Assembly: GCF_020616515.1 (NCBI RefSeq)
Contig: NZ_CP085135.1
Location: 4,526,001 to 4,590,000 of the forward strand
Source: Mesorhizobium sp. PAMC28654
GTDB taxonomy: Bacteria > Pseudomonadota > Alphaproteobacteria > Rhizobiales > Rhizobiaceae
DNA length: 64,000 nucleotides
Reading direction: 5' to 3'
In this document: one piece after another, positions 1 to 9,487 of the stretch
Position numbering within the stretch: the stretch's first letter is position 1
How the letters are laid out: each line of letters begins with the position of its first letter
The notes under the pieces: model-generated
The model's input: the letters and a program-made list of their open reading frames with translations, nothing else
The model's database searches: none
Told to the model about the DNA's origin: nothing
Made by a program: the position numbers and the translations under genes

Positions 1-396
1 GTCAAGCGCGACAAGTCCGGCGTGTTCGACGGCTACATCAAGCTCACGGTCAAGACAGAGCATATGACGCGGTCGATCGCCGGCACCTGCTTCTCCGACG
101 GCAAGCCGCGCTTCATCCAGATCAAGGGCATCAATCTCGACGCGGAGGTCGGCCAGCACATGCTCTACACAACCAATGCCGACGCGCCGGGCATCATCGG
201 CCTGCTCGGCACGGTGTGTGGTGAGAATGGCGTCAACATCGCCAACTTCCAGCTTGGTCGTAACAGGCCCGGCGGCGACGCCATCGCGCTGCTCTATCTC
301 GACGCGCCATTCCCGGAAAAGGTGCTGGAGCAGGTCAAGGCCCACAAGTCGATCGACTCGGCCAAGCGGCTGCAGTTCGACGTCAGCGCGATGTGA
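1..396 (+). CDS. serA: D-3-phosphoglycerate dehydrogenase, C-terminal part (5' end outside the window)
   Basis: The reading frame is open from base 1 and ends at TGA 394-396, so only the last 131 codons are present. They hold the C-terminal regulatory part: an ASB-like linker followed by an ACT domain with the segment TNADAPGIIGLLGTV and a GVNIANFQLGR strand. The ACT domain typically binds serine for feedback inhibition of the first step of serine synthesis (3-phosphoglycerate to 3-phosphohydroxypyruvate, cytoplasm). The catalytic and NAD domains are not visible, so the assignment rests on the ACT/linker sequence and on the neighbouring purA, an arrangement common in rhizobia. A strong terminator follows. 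Confidence 0.85.
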   Translation, partial: VKRDKSGVFDGYIKLTVKTEHMTRSIAGTCFSDGKPRFIQIKGINLDAEVGQHMLYTTNADAPGIIGLLGTVCGENGVNIANFQLGRNRPGGDAIALLYLDAPFPEKVLEQVKAHKSIDSAKRLQFDVSAM

Positions 397-420
397 TCCG
401 GGTCCGCGGTAAAAGATCGA

Positions 421-447
421 AAGGCGCGGCTTGGTCCGCGCCTTTTT
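421..447 (+). terminator. Rho-independent terminator after serA
   Basis: A perfect 9-bp stem (421-429 with 436-444, arms AAGGCGCGG/CCGCGCCTT) with a 6-base loop is followed by a T-rich tail. It lies 25 bases after the serA stop and just before the convergent DMT transporter gene. Confidence 0.85.
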
Positions 448-452
448 GTTGT

Positions 453-1364
453 TCAGCGTGTCCGGACTGAAGGCGGGCTTGCCGCCTTGCGGCCGCTATA
501 CTCGGCAAGCCCGATGCCGCCCAGAACGAGTACCAGCGCGAGAGCCTGATAGATCTGGAATGTCTCGCCGACGATCAGCACCGAAAGCAGCGTGCCGAAG
601 ATCGGCACCAGATTGATGAACAGGCCGGCGCGGTTGGCGCCGATCAACTCGTTGCCCCGGATATAGAACATCTGCGAGATGACCGAAGCGCCTATCGCGG
701 TATAGACAATGACCGTCCAGCCATGCGCGTCGGGCACGATGACCTTGCCGGCAGCTATCTCCCAGAGGAAGAATGGCAGCGAGGTGACAAGTGCGGCAAT
801 CGACAGCGCCAGCATCAGGCTCTGCCAGCGCATCACCGGCTTCAGCCGCAGTCCAACCGAGTAGCCGCTATAGAGGAACACGGCGACCAGCATGATGGCG
901 TCGCCGAAATTGAGTTCGAGCGTCAGCAGCCGACGCGGGTCGCCGTGGCAGGCGGTCAGGATGACGCCGACGATGGTCAGCACGACGCCGGCAATCTGCG
1001 CCCAGTTCACGCGCAAGCGGAAGAAGACGAAATTGGCTGTCATGATCAGGATCGGTATCGCTGCCTGCTCGATCGAGACGTTGATCGCCGTCGTGTAGTT
1101 GAGGGCGGTGTAGAAGATCGTGTTGAACAAGGTGAAGCCGCTGGCGCCCAGGGCGGCCAGGACGATCCAGTGCTTGCGCACCACCGGCCAGTCCTCTCGC
1201 ATCGATCGCCAGCCGATCGGCAGCATGATCAGCACGGCCAGCACCCAGCGCAGGAAGACAAGCGTCATCGGCGAGACATGACCGACCGCGAGCTTGCCGG
1301 CCACGGAGTTCCCGCCCCACAGCAAGGTGGTGAGCAGCAGGAAGATGTAGGCGCTTCGATGCAT
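453..1364 (-). CDS. DMT-family (EamA) transporter
   Basis: A 303-residue inner-membrane protein with about ten hydrophobic segments arranged as two EamA repeats, the length and layout of drug/metabolite transporters. The N-terminus MHRSAYIFLLLTTLLWGGNS, with the TLLWGGN motif in the first membrane helix, is typical of the family. Members export amino acids, metabolites or drugs; the substrate cannot be read from sequence. The C-terminus (EYSGRKAAS...) is short and polar. The gene is monocistronic, convergent with serA and divergent from purA across a 213-bp gap. Confidence 0.85.
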   Translation of the reverse strand: MHRSAYIFLLLTTLLWGGNSVAGKLAVGHVSPMTLVFLRWVLAVLIMLPIGWRSMREDWPVVRKHWIVLAALGASGFTLFNTIFYTALNYTTAINVSIEQAAIPILIMTANFVFFRLRVNWAQIAGVVLTIVGVILTACHGDPRRLLTLELNFGDAIMLVAVFLYSGYSVGLRLKPVMRWQSLMLALSIAALVTSLPFFLWEIAAGKVIVPDAHGWTVIVYTAIGASVISQMFYIRGNELIGANRAGLFINLVPIFGTLLSVLIVGETFQIYQALALVLVLGGIGLAEYSGRKAASPPSVRTR

Positions 1365-1577
1365 CGGAAAATTCCAGCCGCGGGGAGGTGCGGCCGCGGA
1401 TATTGCCGCCTATTGCCACGGGTTGGACAAGTAAATGATGTCAAAGCCGAAAATTGTTGTGCCTCGGGGCGTTTTCAGCGGCAAAGAATGGTCGCGCTCG
1501 TCGGGGCTTGACGCTATAGAGGCCTGTCGTTTTGAACAGTCTTCCAGCCGCGGTGCGGCATCTCAAGGGAAATAATC

Positions 1578-2876
<1,299 letters not shown>

Positions 2877-2952
2877 TTTCTGAAGCCTTTCCGGGCGCTG
2901 CGGCTGATTTGCGAGGGCCGGCGCTGAAGCAAAAATACAGGTCGACTGAAGC

Positions 2953-4731
2953 ATGGCGGATTTCGTTGCTATTCTGAAAACGGCGCTCGACAGGCACGGC
3001 GACGAGACGCCCGAAAAGCGTACGCGCATCTATGGTAGCGTTCGCGCCATGCTGGCGAAGAAGCTTGCGGAAAGGTCGCCGCCACTGGCCACCGAAGCCA
3101 TAACCACGCAAAAGCGCGCGCTGGAAGACGCCATTGTCAGTGTCGAGCGGGACTATGCCAAGAGCGTGCCGGAGACCGACCCGCTGGCGGAACTGGAAAA
3201 CATCTTTTCGTCCATCGACCGCAACAAGAACCAGTCGAGCCACGTCCGGCAGCCGCTTTCCACTCCGCAGCCCCCCAGGCCCGAGCCTGCCAGACCTCAA
3301 TCCGCCAGACCTGAGCCGGTAAGGCCTGAGCCCGCAAGGCGTGAACCCGCAAGGCCTGAAACCGTCCGTCCGGCAGCGCCCTATGCTGCGAAGCCGACGC
3401 CTCCCGCCGCTCGGGTGGAGCCAAGCTGGCAGAGGTCATCAACGGCTCCTTCCTTTCCTGATCGTGCCGCGCCGGATCGCGACGATGCCACCCTTCCGGG
3501 GATGGACGAAGGCGAGCCGGACGAGAAGGCCGACATTTTCGCCAATGACGAAAGGCCGGCGGCCGATACGTTCGAGCGCCTGCGCCCGGCTCGACGCAAG
3601 CGCAGCTACGGCGGGCTGATCGCCGCCGTGGTCGCGTTGGCCGTCATCGGCGGCGCCTATGGCATCTGGCTGAACAAGGGTGCGTTCGGCAAGATGTTCG
3701 GTTCGGGTGACAGCAAGGTCGTCAAGACCGAGCCCCTGAAGGCCGCTCCTGCCAACCCCGCGGCCAACGCCGCCGCATCGCCAACGGCTCCCGCGACCGG
3801 CACGACGGACGCCGCCGGGGCAACCAAGTTCACCCAGCGCCTGACGCCCCAGGGCAGCGAAACCGATCCCGGTCCGGCCGGTGGGCAAAGCGGCATTGGC
3901 GAGGGCGAATCCGTCGCCGCGCTGACCACGCCGCCGCCAGCCCATCCGACAATCACGCCGCCTGCCGGCGATGCACAGGCCGCCGCCACGCCCGCGGCGA
4001 ACGCTCCCGCGGCCGCCGCAACCCCGCCCGCACCGGGTGCGGCTCCGGCAACGCCGCCGGCCAATGGAACCGCTCCCGCCGCGCCGGCCGCCGTCGCCAC
4101 ACCGGCAGCGCCAGCAGGTGCCACGCCGGCACCAGCAGGCACCACGCCGACACCGGCGGCTGCCGAGCCGACAGTGGCCGTCGGCCAGAAGGCGATCTTC
4201 TACGAGGAGCGCACCAGCACCTCGCAAGGTTCCGCCGAGCCCGGCAGTATCGTTTGGTCCCTGGTCCAGGAATCACCTGGCGGTGACCTTCCGCCGGAAC
4301 CGGCGATCCGCGCCGAGGCAACCATTCCCGGCAAGGATATCCAGCTGCGCATGACCATTCGCCGCAACACCGACCGGACGCTGCCGGCCAGCCATATCAT
4401 CGAGATGATCTTCCTGACGCCCGAAGGTTTTGAAGGCGGCGGCGTCGACAACATCCTGCGCGTTGCCATGAAGAGCTCGGAACAGGACGCCGGCAGCCCG
4501 CTGATCGGTATTCCGGCCAAGATCGCCGATGGTTTCTTCCTCGTCGCGCTCAACGACACCAAGGCGGATGAAGACGCCAACATGACCTTGCTGCGCGGGC
4601 AGGACTGGATCGACGTGCCGGTCGTCTACAAGACCGGACGACGGGCCTTGCTGACCATGGAGAAGGGCATCCCCGGCGAGAAAGTGTTTGATGAGGCGAT
4701 CAAGGCCTGGCAAGCGAAGACGGCGGGCTGA
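2953..4731 (+). CDS. Conserved hypothetical membrane protein with proline/alanine-rich linkers
   Basis: A 592-residue protein of unknown function. Residues 1-90 form a charged, probably helical domain. Residues about 100-150 are a run of RPEPARP-type repeats. An acidic stretch follows, then a basic RPARRKRS patch and one membrane segment (about 219-240). Residues about 257-407 are almost entirely Ala, Pro, Thr and Gly. A folded domain of about 180 residues ends the protein (starting near VGQKAIFYEERTS). The positive patch before the helix predicts a cytoplasmic N-terminus and a periplasmic C-terminal domain on a long flexible tether. It follows purA at 76 bp. The layout resembles envelope-spanning scaffold proteins, but no function is claimed. 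Confidence 0.75.
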   Translation: MADFVAILKTALDRHGDETPEKRTRIYGSVRAMLAKKLAERSPPLATEAITTQKRALEDAIVSVERDYAKSVPETDPLAELENIFSSIDRNKNQSSHVRQPLSTPQPPRPEPARPQSARPEPVRPEPARREPARPETVRPAAPYAAKPTPPAARVEPSWQRSSTAPSFPDRAAPDRDDATLPGMDEGEPDEKADIFANDERPAADTFERLRPARRKRSYGGLIAAVVALAVIGGAYGIWLNKGAFGKMFGSGDSKVVKTEPLKAAPANPAANAAASPTAPATGTTDAAGATKFTQRLTPQGSETDPGPAGGQSGIGEGESVAALTTPPPAHPTITPPAGDAQAAATPAANAPAAAATPPAPGAAPATPPANGTAPAAPAAVATPAAPAGATPAPAGTTPTPAAAEPTVAVGQKAIFYEERTSTSQGSAEPGSIVWSLVQESPGGDLPPEPAIRAEATIPGKDIQLRMTIRRNTDRTLPASHIIEMIFLTPEGFEGGGVDNILRVAMKSSEQDAGSPLIGIPAKIADGFFLVALNDTKADEDANMTLLRGQDWIDVPVVYKTGRRALLTMEKGIPGEKVFDEAIKAWQAKTAG

Positions 4732-4763
4732 GGACGAGCGTCTCGCTCAGCTGTCGCCGCTGT

Positions 4764-5063
4764 TCAGAAACCCTGGAACAGCATGTCGAGCGCAGCGACG
4801 ATGTCGTCATGGTGCTTCGTCAGGTTCAGTCGACTATCACCCAGTTCGCTGGCCGCAACAGTTGCGATCAGATGGGTGGCCATGACCAGCTTTCGACCGT
4901 TGACTTCGAAAATGGGATGGAGTTTTCGCATTGGCGGCGGCACCGCTGCGACCGGCAGAAGCGGAACGACCACCCTTGTCTTGAAATTATCGAGCAGTTC
5001 GGATTGAACGTCGAGCAAATAGCTGCCTTCAATGCGCCCCGCGAAGACATCGAAGCGTGCCAT
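4764..5063 (-). CDS. ccdB: CcdB-family toxin
   Basis: A 99-residue protein starting MARFDVFAG and ending LDMLFQGF, matching the CcdB fold family in length, in the central ...VVVPLLPV strand and in the aromatic-Gly-hydrophobic C-terminus that in E. coli CcdB contacts DNA gyrase. Known members poison gyrase unless bound by CcdA. The start is set by overlap with the antitoxin stop: TGATG shares base 5063, a typical translational-coupling junction. An upstream in-frame start exists but lies inside ccdA. Confidence 0.88.
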   Translation of the reverse strand: MARFDVFAGRIEGSYLLDVQSELLDNFKTRVVVPLLPVAAVPPPMRKLHPIFEVNGRKLVMATHLIATVAASELGDSRLNLTKHHDDIVAALDMLFQGF

Positions 5064-5305
5064 CAGAACTGCCGCGAGTCTTCCAGTGGGATGCCATGTT
5101 TTTCGACATACTCGTTCCACGCATCCATCGTGGCCCGATTCTCTAGCTTCCATAACCGCGTTTTTTCAGCTGCCACTGCTTCCGCTATGCCGGCTTCCGC
5201 AGCGCGCGACACATTCACGTCAAGCCCCTTGGCTTCCCTCATGAGGTTCGAGTCGATCGACAGGTTTGCTGGGCGACGGATCGCATTCAAGGCAATTTTG
5301 CGCAT
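5063..5305 (-). CDS. ccdA: CcdA-family antitoxin
   Basis: An 80-residue antitoxin. The N-terminal part (RRPANLSIDSNLMREAKGLDVNVSRAAE, given here in pieces: RRPANLSID, NLMREAKGL, DVNVSRAAE) is a ribbon-helix-helix DNA-binding domain. The C-terminal part with W, NRATMDAWNEYVEKHG is the toxin-binding tail of CcdA proteins. The ATG at 5303-5305 has the ribosome site GCGGAGG just upstream, which decides the start over a longer in-frame reading. It is the first gene of the ccdAB pair, with a palindromic operator immediately upstream. The pair probably autoregulates, as CcdAB does in other bacteria. Confidence 0.88.
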   Translation of the reverse strand: MRKIALNAIRRPANLSIDSNLMREAKGLDVNVSRAAEAGIAEAVAAEKTRLWKLENRATMDAWNEYVEKHGIPLEDSRQF

Positions 5306-5321
5306 TATAGCCTCCGCAACA

Positions 5322-5340
5322 TGCGCATAATGTATGCGCA
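5322..5340 (-). promoter_or_regulatory. Candidate ccdAB operator/promoter
   Basis: A perfect 8-bp inverted repeat TGCGCATA-ATG-TATGCGCA lies 17 bases upstream of the ccdA start. On the minus strand it contains CATTAT, a plausible -10 element, so repressor binding here would block transcription. RHH antitoxins usually bind such palindromes. Confidence 0.65.
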
Positions 5341-5410
5341 CTCTCGTATCGGGGCAACAATCAAGTAGGCCGATTGCGGGTGAGTCCGGTTCTCCGGCCA
5401 TGGCTCTCAG

Positions 5411-5536
5411 CCCTTCGGGCGTTCAAGTCCTTGCAAAGGTCCAGTGGACCTTTGAATTCGCCTGAAGGCGAACCTGGCTTTCGTCGTTCGTCGCTTCAAT
5501 CGACAAATCGTTGTCGATCGACTGGCCTACGGCCAA
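5411..5536. repeat. Run of five short perfect hairpins between the ABC-F gene and ccdA
   Basis: Five back-to-back inverted repeats fill this spacer: 5411-5421 (GCCC/GGGC), 5435-5455 (9-bp arms CAAAGGTCC/GGACCTTTG), 5458-5473 (6-bp arms), 5501-5518 (7-bp arms TCGACAA/TTGTCGA) and 5524-5536 (TGGCC/GGCCA). None has a clear T-run. They could protect the 3' end of the ABC-F mRNA or be a mosaic intergenic repeat. Confidence 0.6.
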
Positions 5537-5543
5537 ACGCTCC

Positions 5544-7364
5544 TCACCCCTCCATCTCTTCGCGCAACATCTCCAGTTTCAGCCATTCCTCTTCGAACGC
5601 CGCCAATGTGGAGCGCTCCTTGTCGAGGGCCGCGATGGTCTTCTGGAACGAAGCCGGATCGCGCTCGTAATAGGCGGGGTCGGCGATGTTGTTCTCCAGC
5701 CGCGAGATCGAAGCGGTCACCGCCTCGATCTTCTTGGGCAGCGATTCCAGCGCGAATTTCTGCTTGAACGACAGCTTTTTCGCGGGACCCTTCGGGGTCG
5801 ATGCATCGGCCTTGCCTACGGCCGCGGGTTCGCCATTGTCGGCCTTCGCCCGCGACTTGCGGTCGTCGAGCCGGGTGCCGCCGCGTTGCGCCAGCATGTC
5901 CGAATAGCCGCCGGCATATTCGATCCAGCGGCCGCCGCCATCCGGTGCGATGATGCTGGTGACGGTGCGGTCGAGGAAATCGCGGTCGTGGCTGACCAGA
6001 ATGACGGTTCCGGCGAAACCGGCGACCAGTTCCTGCAGCAGTTCCAGCGTTTCCATATCGAGGTCGTTAGTCGGCTCATCGAGCACCAGAAGGTTTGCCG
6101 GCCGCGCCAGGACGCGGGCCAGCAGCAGCCGCGCCCGCTCGCCGCCCGAAAGTTCGCGCACCGGCGTGCGCGCCTGCTCGGGCTTGAACAGGAAGTCCTT
6201 CATGTACGAGACGACGTGGCGCTGCTCGCCATTGATGACCAGGTTGTCGCCGCGCCCGTCGGTGAGATATTGCGCCAGCGTTTCGGCCGGGTCGACCGCT
6301 TCGCGCTTCTGGTCGAGCGTGGCGATCTCCAGATTGGTGCCGAGCCGCACCGAACCGGCATCCGGCTTCATTTCTCCGGTCAGCATCTTCAGGAGCGTCG
6401 TCTTGCCGGCGCCGTTGGGTCCAACCAGGCCGATGCGGTCGCCACGCTGGATGCGGGTTGAGAACTCCTTGACCACGGTGAGGTCGCCAAAGCTCTTCTC
6501 GATGTTCTTGGCCTCGATCACCAGCTTGCCGGATTCGGTGGCGTCGCTGGCCACCATGGTGGCCGAACCTTCGGCGCCACGATGGCCACGAAAGCGCTGG
6601 CGCATGGTCTGCAACTCGCCCAGCCTTCTCATGTTGCGCTTGCGCCGCGCCGTCACGCCGTAGCGCAGCCAGTGCTCTTCGCGCACGATCTGGCGGCCGA
6701 GCTTGTGCTGTTCACGCTCTTCTTCTTCCAGCACTAGGTCGCGCCATTCCTCGAAATGGCCAAAACCCTTGTCCAGCCTGCGGGTCTGGCCACGATCGAG
6801 CCAGACGGTGGCGCGCGAGACGCGCTCGAGGAAGCGGCGGTCGTGCGAAATGACGATGAGTGCGGAGGAGGTGCGGACGAGCTCTTCTTCCAGCCACTCG
6901 ATCACCGACAGATCGAGATGGTTAGTCGGCTCATCGAGCAGCAGAATGTCGGGCTCGGGCGCCATCACTCGGGCAAGTGCCGCGCGCCGCGCTTCGCCGC
7001 CCGAGAGGTCGTTCGGCCGCTCCTCGCCGGAAAGGCCGAGATGCTCCATCAGGTAGGTGGCGCGGTAGGGATCGTCGGCGGGTCCGAGCCCCGCCTCGAC
7101 ATAAGCGCGTACGTTGGTGAAGCCATCCATGTCGGGCATTTGCGGCAGATAGCGGACAGTCGCGGAGGGTTGGCGGAAGACTTCGCCGTCCTGCGGCTCG
7201 ATCAGGCCGGCCGCGATCTTCAGCAGCGTTGACTTGCCCGAGCCATTGCGGCCGACGAGCGCGATCTTGTCGCCGGAAGAAGCCGCCAATGCGGCGCCGT
7301 CGAGAAGCGGCGTACCACCGAAGGTCAGTTTTATGCCGTCGAGGTTGAGAAGCGGCGGGGCCAT
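5544..7364 (-). CDS. ABC-F family ATPase (Uup-like)
   Basis: A 606-residue soluble protein with two ABC ATPase domains and no membrane segment. Domain 1 has Walker A GRNGSGKST (about 38-46) and signature LSGGEARR; domain 2 has GPNGAGKTT and LSGGERARLLLAR. Both Walker B ends read LLLDEPTN/LVLDEPTN. A linker rich in Arg/Glu joins the domains, and a charged coiled-coil C-terminus (from about 540) resembles Uup. ABC-F proteins act on ribosomes or DNA rather than transport. The start codon lies one base after the stop of the thiamine pyrophosphokinase gene, so the two are probably cotranscribed and translationally coupled. Confidence 0.9.
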   Translation of the reverse strand: MAPPLLNLDGIKLTFGGTPLLDGAALAASSGDKIALVGRNGSGKSTLLKIAAGLIEPQDGEVFRQPSATVRYLPQMPDMDGFTNVRAYVEAGLGPADDPYRATYLMEHLGLSGEERPNDLSGGEARRAALARVMAPEPDILLLDEPTNHLDLSVIEWLEEELVRTSSALIVISHDRRFLERVSRATVWLDRGQTRRLDKGFGHFEEWRDLVLEEEEREQHKLGRQIVREEHWLRYGVTARRKRNMRRLGELQTMRQRFRGHRGAEGSATMVASDATESGKLVIEAKNIEKSFGDLTVVKEFSTRIQRGDRIGLVGPNGAGKTTLLKMLTGEMKPDAGSVRLGTNLEIATLDQKREAVDPAETLAQYLTDGRGDNLVINGEQRHVVSYMKDFLFKPEQARTPVRELSGGERARLLLARVLARPANLLVLDEPTNDLDMETLELLQELVAGFAGTVILVSHDRDFLDRTVTSIIAPDGGGRWIEYAGGYSDMLAQRGGTRLDDRKSRAKADNGEPAAVGKADASTPKGPAKKLSFKQKFALESLPKKIEAVTASISRLENNIADPAYYERDPASFQKTIAALDKERSTLAAFEEEWLKLEMLREEMEG

Positions 7365-7365
7365 A

Positions 7366-8010
7366 TCAGCTTTCAGGTAGTGGATGGGGATGGGCGAGCA
7401 GCAGCGCGCGACCGCTACCCAGGGCGATTTCGAGCCGGCCCTTGACCTCGTTGGAAATGGTCAGCGAGGAGCCGAATGCTACCTCGACATGATCGAGCGG
7501 CCATTTGGCGCCTTTGACGGTGAGGCCGGAGAGATCCGAGAAACCAAGAACGGAAAACAGCGTGGCGTCGGCGTAGTCGAAGAAGGCTTTCCCCGGCAGC
7601 AGGGGAATGCCTTCTTGCGCGCCACTGGTCAAGATCACTTTCATCCCGGCTTCGGCCAGCCGCAGACCGAGCGACAGATGCAGGAAGGCGTGATCAGCGC
7701 GCTTGCCGCCGAATGCGCCGGCCAGAATGAGAGTGGTCGCGCCGCGTTCGAGTGCTGCGGCGATGGCCAACTCACCATCGGTCTTGTCCTTCTCCGCAGG
7801 GAAAGTGCGACGGGGCACGGCGGCGAGATCATCGGGCAGATTGGCCGGTACGGAATCGAAATCACCCACCCACAGTTCGGGGACAAGCCCCAACACCCGC
7901 GCATGGCCGATGCCGGCATCGGCGGCGATGACACGCGAACCCTCGACCTGGCGGTCGAGCCGTGGCGTGCGGATGAGGTCGCCGCCAAGCAGGATGGTGA
8001 ATGTGCTCAT
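7366..8010 (-). CDS. thiN: Thiamine pyrophosphokinase
   Basis: A 214-residue enzyme that transfers pyrophosphate from ATP to thiamine to make TPP in the cytoplasm. The motifs VGDFDSV and [10 protein letters not shown] are the substrate/metal-binding signatures of the family. [15 protein letters not shown] follows in the expected place. The start chosen ([10 protein letters not shown]) puts the ILLGG strand at the true N-terminus; a longer reading would add 22 residues of poor character. It is divergent from thiBPQ, so uptake and activation of thiamine share one control region, and it is immediately upstream of the ABC-F gene. Confidence 0.88.
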   Translation of the reverse strand: MSTFTILLGGDLIRTPRLDRQVEGSRVIAADAGIGHARVLGLVPELWVGDFDSVPANLPDDLAAVPRRTFPAEKDKTDGELAIAAALERGATTLILAGAFGGKRADHAFLHLSLGLRLAEAGMKVILTSGAQEGIPLLPGKAFFDYADATLFSVLGFSDLSGLTVKGAKWPLDHVEVAFGSSLTISNEVKGRLEIALGSGRALLLAHPHPLPES

Positions 8011-8099
8011 GTGCGTCGCCCTTACCAGCCCGGCACGGGAAACGGAAGGCGGCAAACTCCCACTTGCGTGGTTCATCGACCGGGCCTATGTGTCGAAAC

Positions 8100-8199
8100 G
8101 CTCTAACGGGGTGCCGGACGCGATCTTCGCGGACCGGCTGAGAGGCAATCTTGCCAACCCGCTGAACCTGATCCGGTTTGTACCGGCGGAGGGATTAGA
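8100..8199 (+). promoter_or_regulatory. TPP riboswitch (THI box)
   Basis: The leader upstream of thiB has the conserved order of a THI element: AACGGGGTGCC with a variable P3 hairpin, then GGCTGAGAGG (the CUGAGA core), then ACCCGCTGAACCTGATCCGG and a closing TACCGGCGGAGGGATTA. It ends about 56 bases before the thiB ATG. TPP binding would be expected to lower transcription or translation of the thiBPQ operon. The strand and position fit that operon and not the divergent kinase gene. Confidence 0.93.
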
Positions 8200-8254
8200 C
8201 GTTTCGGACAGTCCGACGCCTCAATTCCTTTCAATTCGAACGAAGGAGGCGCCG

Positions 8255-9253
8255 ATGCGCACGCTTTTCTACTCTCTTGTCTCAGCCACTGTTGTGATCC
8301 TGTCCGGGCCGGCCTTGGCCAAGGACAAGCTCACCGTCTACACCTATGAGAGCTTCACCGCGGACTGGGGGCCGGGCCCGGTGGTGAAGAAGGAATTCGA
8401 GGCCGAATGCGGCTGCGATGTCGACTTCGTCTCGGTCGCCGACGGCGTCGCGCTGCTCAACCGCGTCAAGCTGGAAGGCGCTTCGACCAAGGCCGACATT
8501 GTGCTTGGCCTTGACACCAATCTGACCGCCGAGGCCAAGGCCACCGGCCTGTTTGCCCCGCATGGCCCGGTTTCGAACGTCAACGTGCCCGGCGGCTGGA
8601 GTGACGATACGTTCGTACCGTTCGACTACGGCTATTTCGCCGTTGTCTATGACACCGAGAAGCTGAAGACACCGCCGAAGAGCCTGAAGGAATTGGTCGA
8701 AGGCAGTGCCGACGACAAGATCGTCATCCAGGATCCGCGCACCTCGACACCCGGCCTTGGCCTGTTGCTATGGGTGAAATCTGTCTACGGCGACAAGGCG
8801 CCTGAAGCCTGGGCCAAGCTCAAGGCGAAGGTGCTGACCGTCACGCCCGGCTGGAGCGAGGCCTATGGCCTGTTCACCAAGGGCGAGGCGCCGATGGTGT
8901 TGTCCTACACGACGTCGCCGGCCTATCACATGGTTGCCGAGAAGACCGAACGCTATCAGGCGGCCTCCTTCGAGGAGGGCGAGTACCTGCAGATCGAGGT
9001 TGCCGGCATCACCACCACCGGCGCGAAAAACCCGTTGGCGGAAAAGTTCATGGCTTTCATGACTGGGCCGAAATTCCAGGATGTCATCCCCGAGACCAAC
9101 TGGATGTTCCCCGCCGGCAAGACCGATGCACCGCTCAACCCAGCCTTCGACAAACTGGTCAAGCCGACCAAGACGTTGCTGTTCAGCCCTGAAGAGGTCG
9201 CCGCCAACCGCAAGGCCTGGGTCGACGAATGGCTGGCGGTGATGAGCAAATAG
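8255..9253 (+). CDS. thiB: Thiamine ABC transporter, periplasmic binding protein
   Basis: A 332-residue protein with a Sec signal peptide ([22 protein letters not shown], cleaved before [12 protein letters not shown] in a family-typical start). The mature protein has the ThiB fold of family-1/ThiB solute-binding proteins, with [17 protein letters not shown] and the SYTTSPAYH region near the ligand site. It captures thiamine or TPP in the periplasm. The ATG at 8255 has a strong GAAGGAGG ribosome site six bases before it. A TPP riboswitch lies upstream, and thiP and thiQ follow. Confidence 0.93.
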   Translation: MRTLFYSLVSATVVILSGPALAKDKLTVYTYESFTADWGPGPVVKKEFEAECGCDVDFVSVADGVALLNRVKLEGASTKADIVLGLDTNLTAEAKATGLFAPHGPVSNVNVPGGWSDDTFVPFDYGYFAVVYDTEKLKTPPKSLKELVEGSADDKIVIQDPRTSTPGLGLLLWVKSVYGDKAPEAWAKLKAKVLTVTPGWSEAYGLFTKGEAPMVLSYTTSPAYHMVAEKTERYQAASFEEGEYLQIEVAGITTTGAKNPLAEKFMAFMTGPKFQDVIPETNWMFPAGKTDAPLNPAFDKLVKPTKTLLFSPEEVAANRKAWVDEWLAVMSK

Positions 9254-9285
9254 GGCTCGAGCCGCGTCGGATGTTTGCGCCAAGG

Positions 9286-9442
9286 CACCCCCCTCTGGTC
9301 TGCCGACCATCTCCCCCTCAAGGGGGGAGATCAGCGGCTTCGGCGCCTCGCCAAGTCCAGCAGCATTGGAGATTGGCGAAAGCGACCGAGTGCGTAATCT
9401 CCCCCCTTGAGGGGGAGATGTCCGGCAGGACAGAGGGGGGTG
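9286..9442. repeat. 157-bp palindromic intergenic element between thiB and thiP
   Basis: Two 46-base arms (9286-9331 and 9397-9442) are near-perfect inverted copies: each carries a C-rich CACCCCCCTCTG end, a CTGCCG(G)AC(C)AT stretch and an inner self-complementary CTCCCCCTCAAGGGGGGAG. The spacer is about 65 bases. Size and symmetry fit a MITE-like or RIME-like dispersed element of Rhizobiales; no transposase is present. It interrupts the riboswitch-led operon. Confidence 0.8.
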
Positions 9443-9487
9443 GGCTCGGCCCTGGCCAGGTATTTCAATTGATCAATACCCATCCCG

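Noticed and set aside
5511..6461. A 316-codon plus-strand frame over the ABC-F gene
   Set aside because: Antisense to both ATPase domains; Arg/Gln-rich composition without a family.
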